This document shows positions 5,954 through 6,070 of a DNA stretch of 6,070 nt, piece after piece. Each line of letters opens with the position of its first letter. Within the stretch, counting starts at the first letter, position 1. The notes beneath the pieces are model-generated. The model was not told the DNA's origin, did not search any database, and saw only the letters and a program-made list of their open reading frames with translations. The stretch is from NCBI GenBank assembly GCA_025351615.1, contig JANXVP010000392.1:1-6070 (forward strand), given 5' to 3'. Made by a program: the position numbers and the translations under genes. Source of the DNA: Ramlibacter sp. GTDB lineage: Bacteria > Pseudomonadota > Gammaproteobacteria > Burkholderiales > Burkholderiaceae_C.

Positions 5954-6070
5954 GTGAGCCTCAGCCTGAGCGTTGTGGTGCCGATGCCAGCCCACAGTTC
6001 GCTGGGTGGGCCGTTGAGCTACCGAAGTGAGTTTCCACTCGCGCCGGGAACACTTGTTCGCGTCCCCCTG
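5954..6070 (+). CDS. priA: Primosomal replication-restart helicase PriA, N-terminal fragment
   Basis: The first 39 codons are visible and the frame is still open at the window end. The sequence reads V-V-P-M-P-A-H, then L-G-G-P-L-S-Y-R, and L-A-P-G-T-L-V-R-V-P-L. This matches the start of betaproteobacterial PriA, the 3'-DNA-end-binding domain preceding the helicase. PriA is a cytoplasmic 3'-to-5' helicase that recognises stalled forks and D-loops and reloads the replisome through PriB/DnaT or PriC. GTG 5954 is the likely start: an in-frame TAA at 5939-5941 closes the frame upstream, no ATG lies between, and the domain begins directly after it. No Shine-Dalgarno sequence is visible. The position after hemE supports the assignment. 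None of the helicase motifs or zinc-binding cysteines are within the window. Confidence 0.9.
   Translation, partial: MSLSLSVVVPMPAHSSLGGPLSYRSEFPLAPGTLVRVPL

Overview
The window comes from a high-GC betaproteobacterial chromosome, most likely Burkholderiales and probably the Comamonadaceae (Polaromonas/Rhodoferax/Ramlibacter type). The evidence is protein style, strong G/C at third codon positions, the hemE-priA gene order, and -10-like hexamers placed 5 to 7 bases before start codons. The genus is an inference. All recognised genes are on the + strand, and nearly everything is core metabolism or housekeeping. I see no mobile element, CRISPR array, phage gene, toxin-antitoxin pair or defence cassette.

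Layout: (1) 1-147 is the C-terminal end of an AlaX/AlaRS-type tRNA-editing protein. (2) 176-2341 is a large DsbD/ScsB-type membrane thiol:disulfide reductase with a signal peptide, a periplasmic domain, eight predicted membrane spans and a C-terminal thioredoxin domain. (3) 2375-2866 is a small CoA-binding (YccU-type) Rossmann protein. Seven bases later comes (4) 2874-4268, metY, O-acetylhomoserine sulfhydrylase, which has an unusual 42-bp tandem duplication in its first codons. (5) 4269-4482 is a 214-bp gap that seems to hold the decayed C-terminal end of a response-regulator receiver domain and, overlapping its stop codon, a candidate hemE promoter. (6) 4483-5574 is hemE, uroporphyrinogen decarboxylase. 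(7) 5575-5953 is a 379-bp AT-rich gap with two perfect DnaA-box consensus sites and several inverted repeats. (8) From 5954 to the window end is the start of priA, the replication-restart helicase.

The CoA-binding gene and metY look like one transcription unit. MetY makes homocysteine from sulfide and O-acetylhomoserine. DsbD moves electrons from cytoplasmic thioredoxin to periplasmic thiols, and hemE serves haem synthesis. These roles are loosely connected through thiol and cofactor metabolism, but I see no evidence of a dedicated pathway joining them.

I did not find a convincing undescribed system. The most useful leads are the DnaA boxes between hemE and priA, the in-frame 42-bp repeat with alternative hairpins at the start of metY, the receiver-domain remnant before hemE, and the apparently leaderless promoters.
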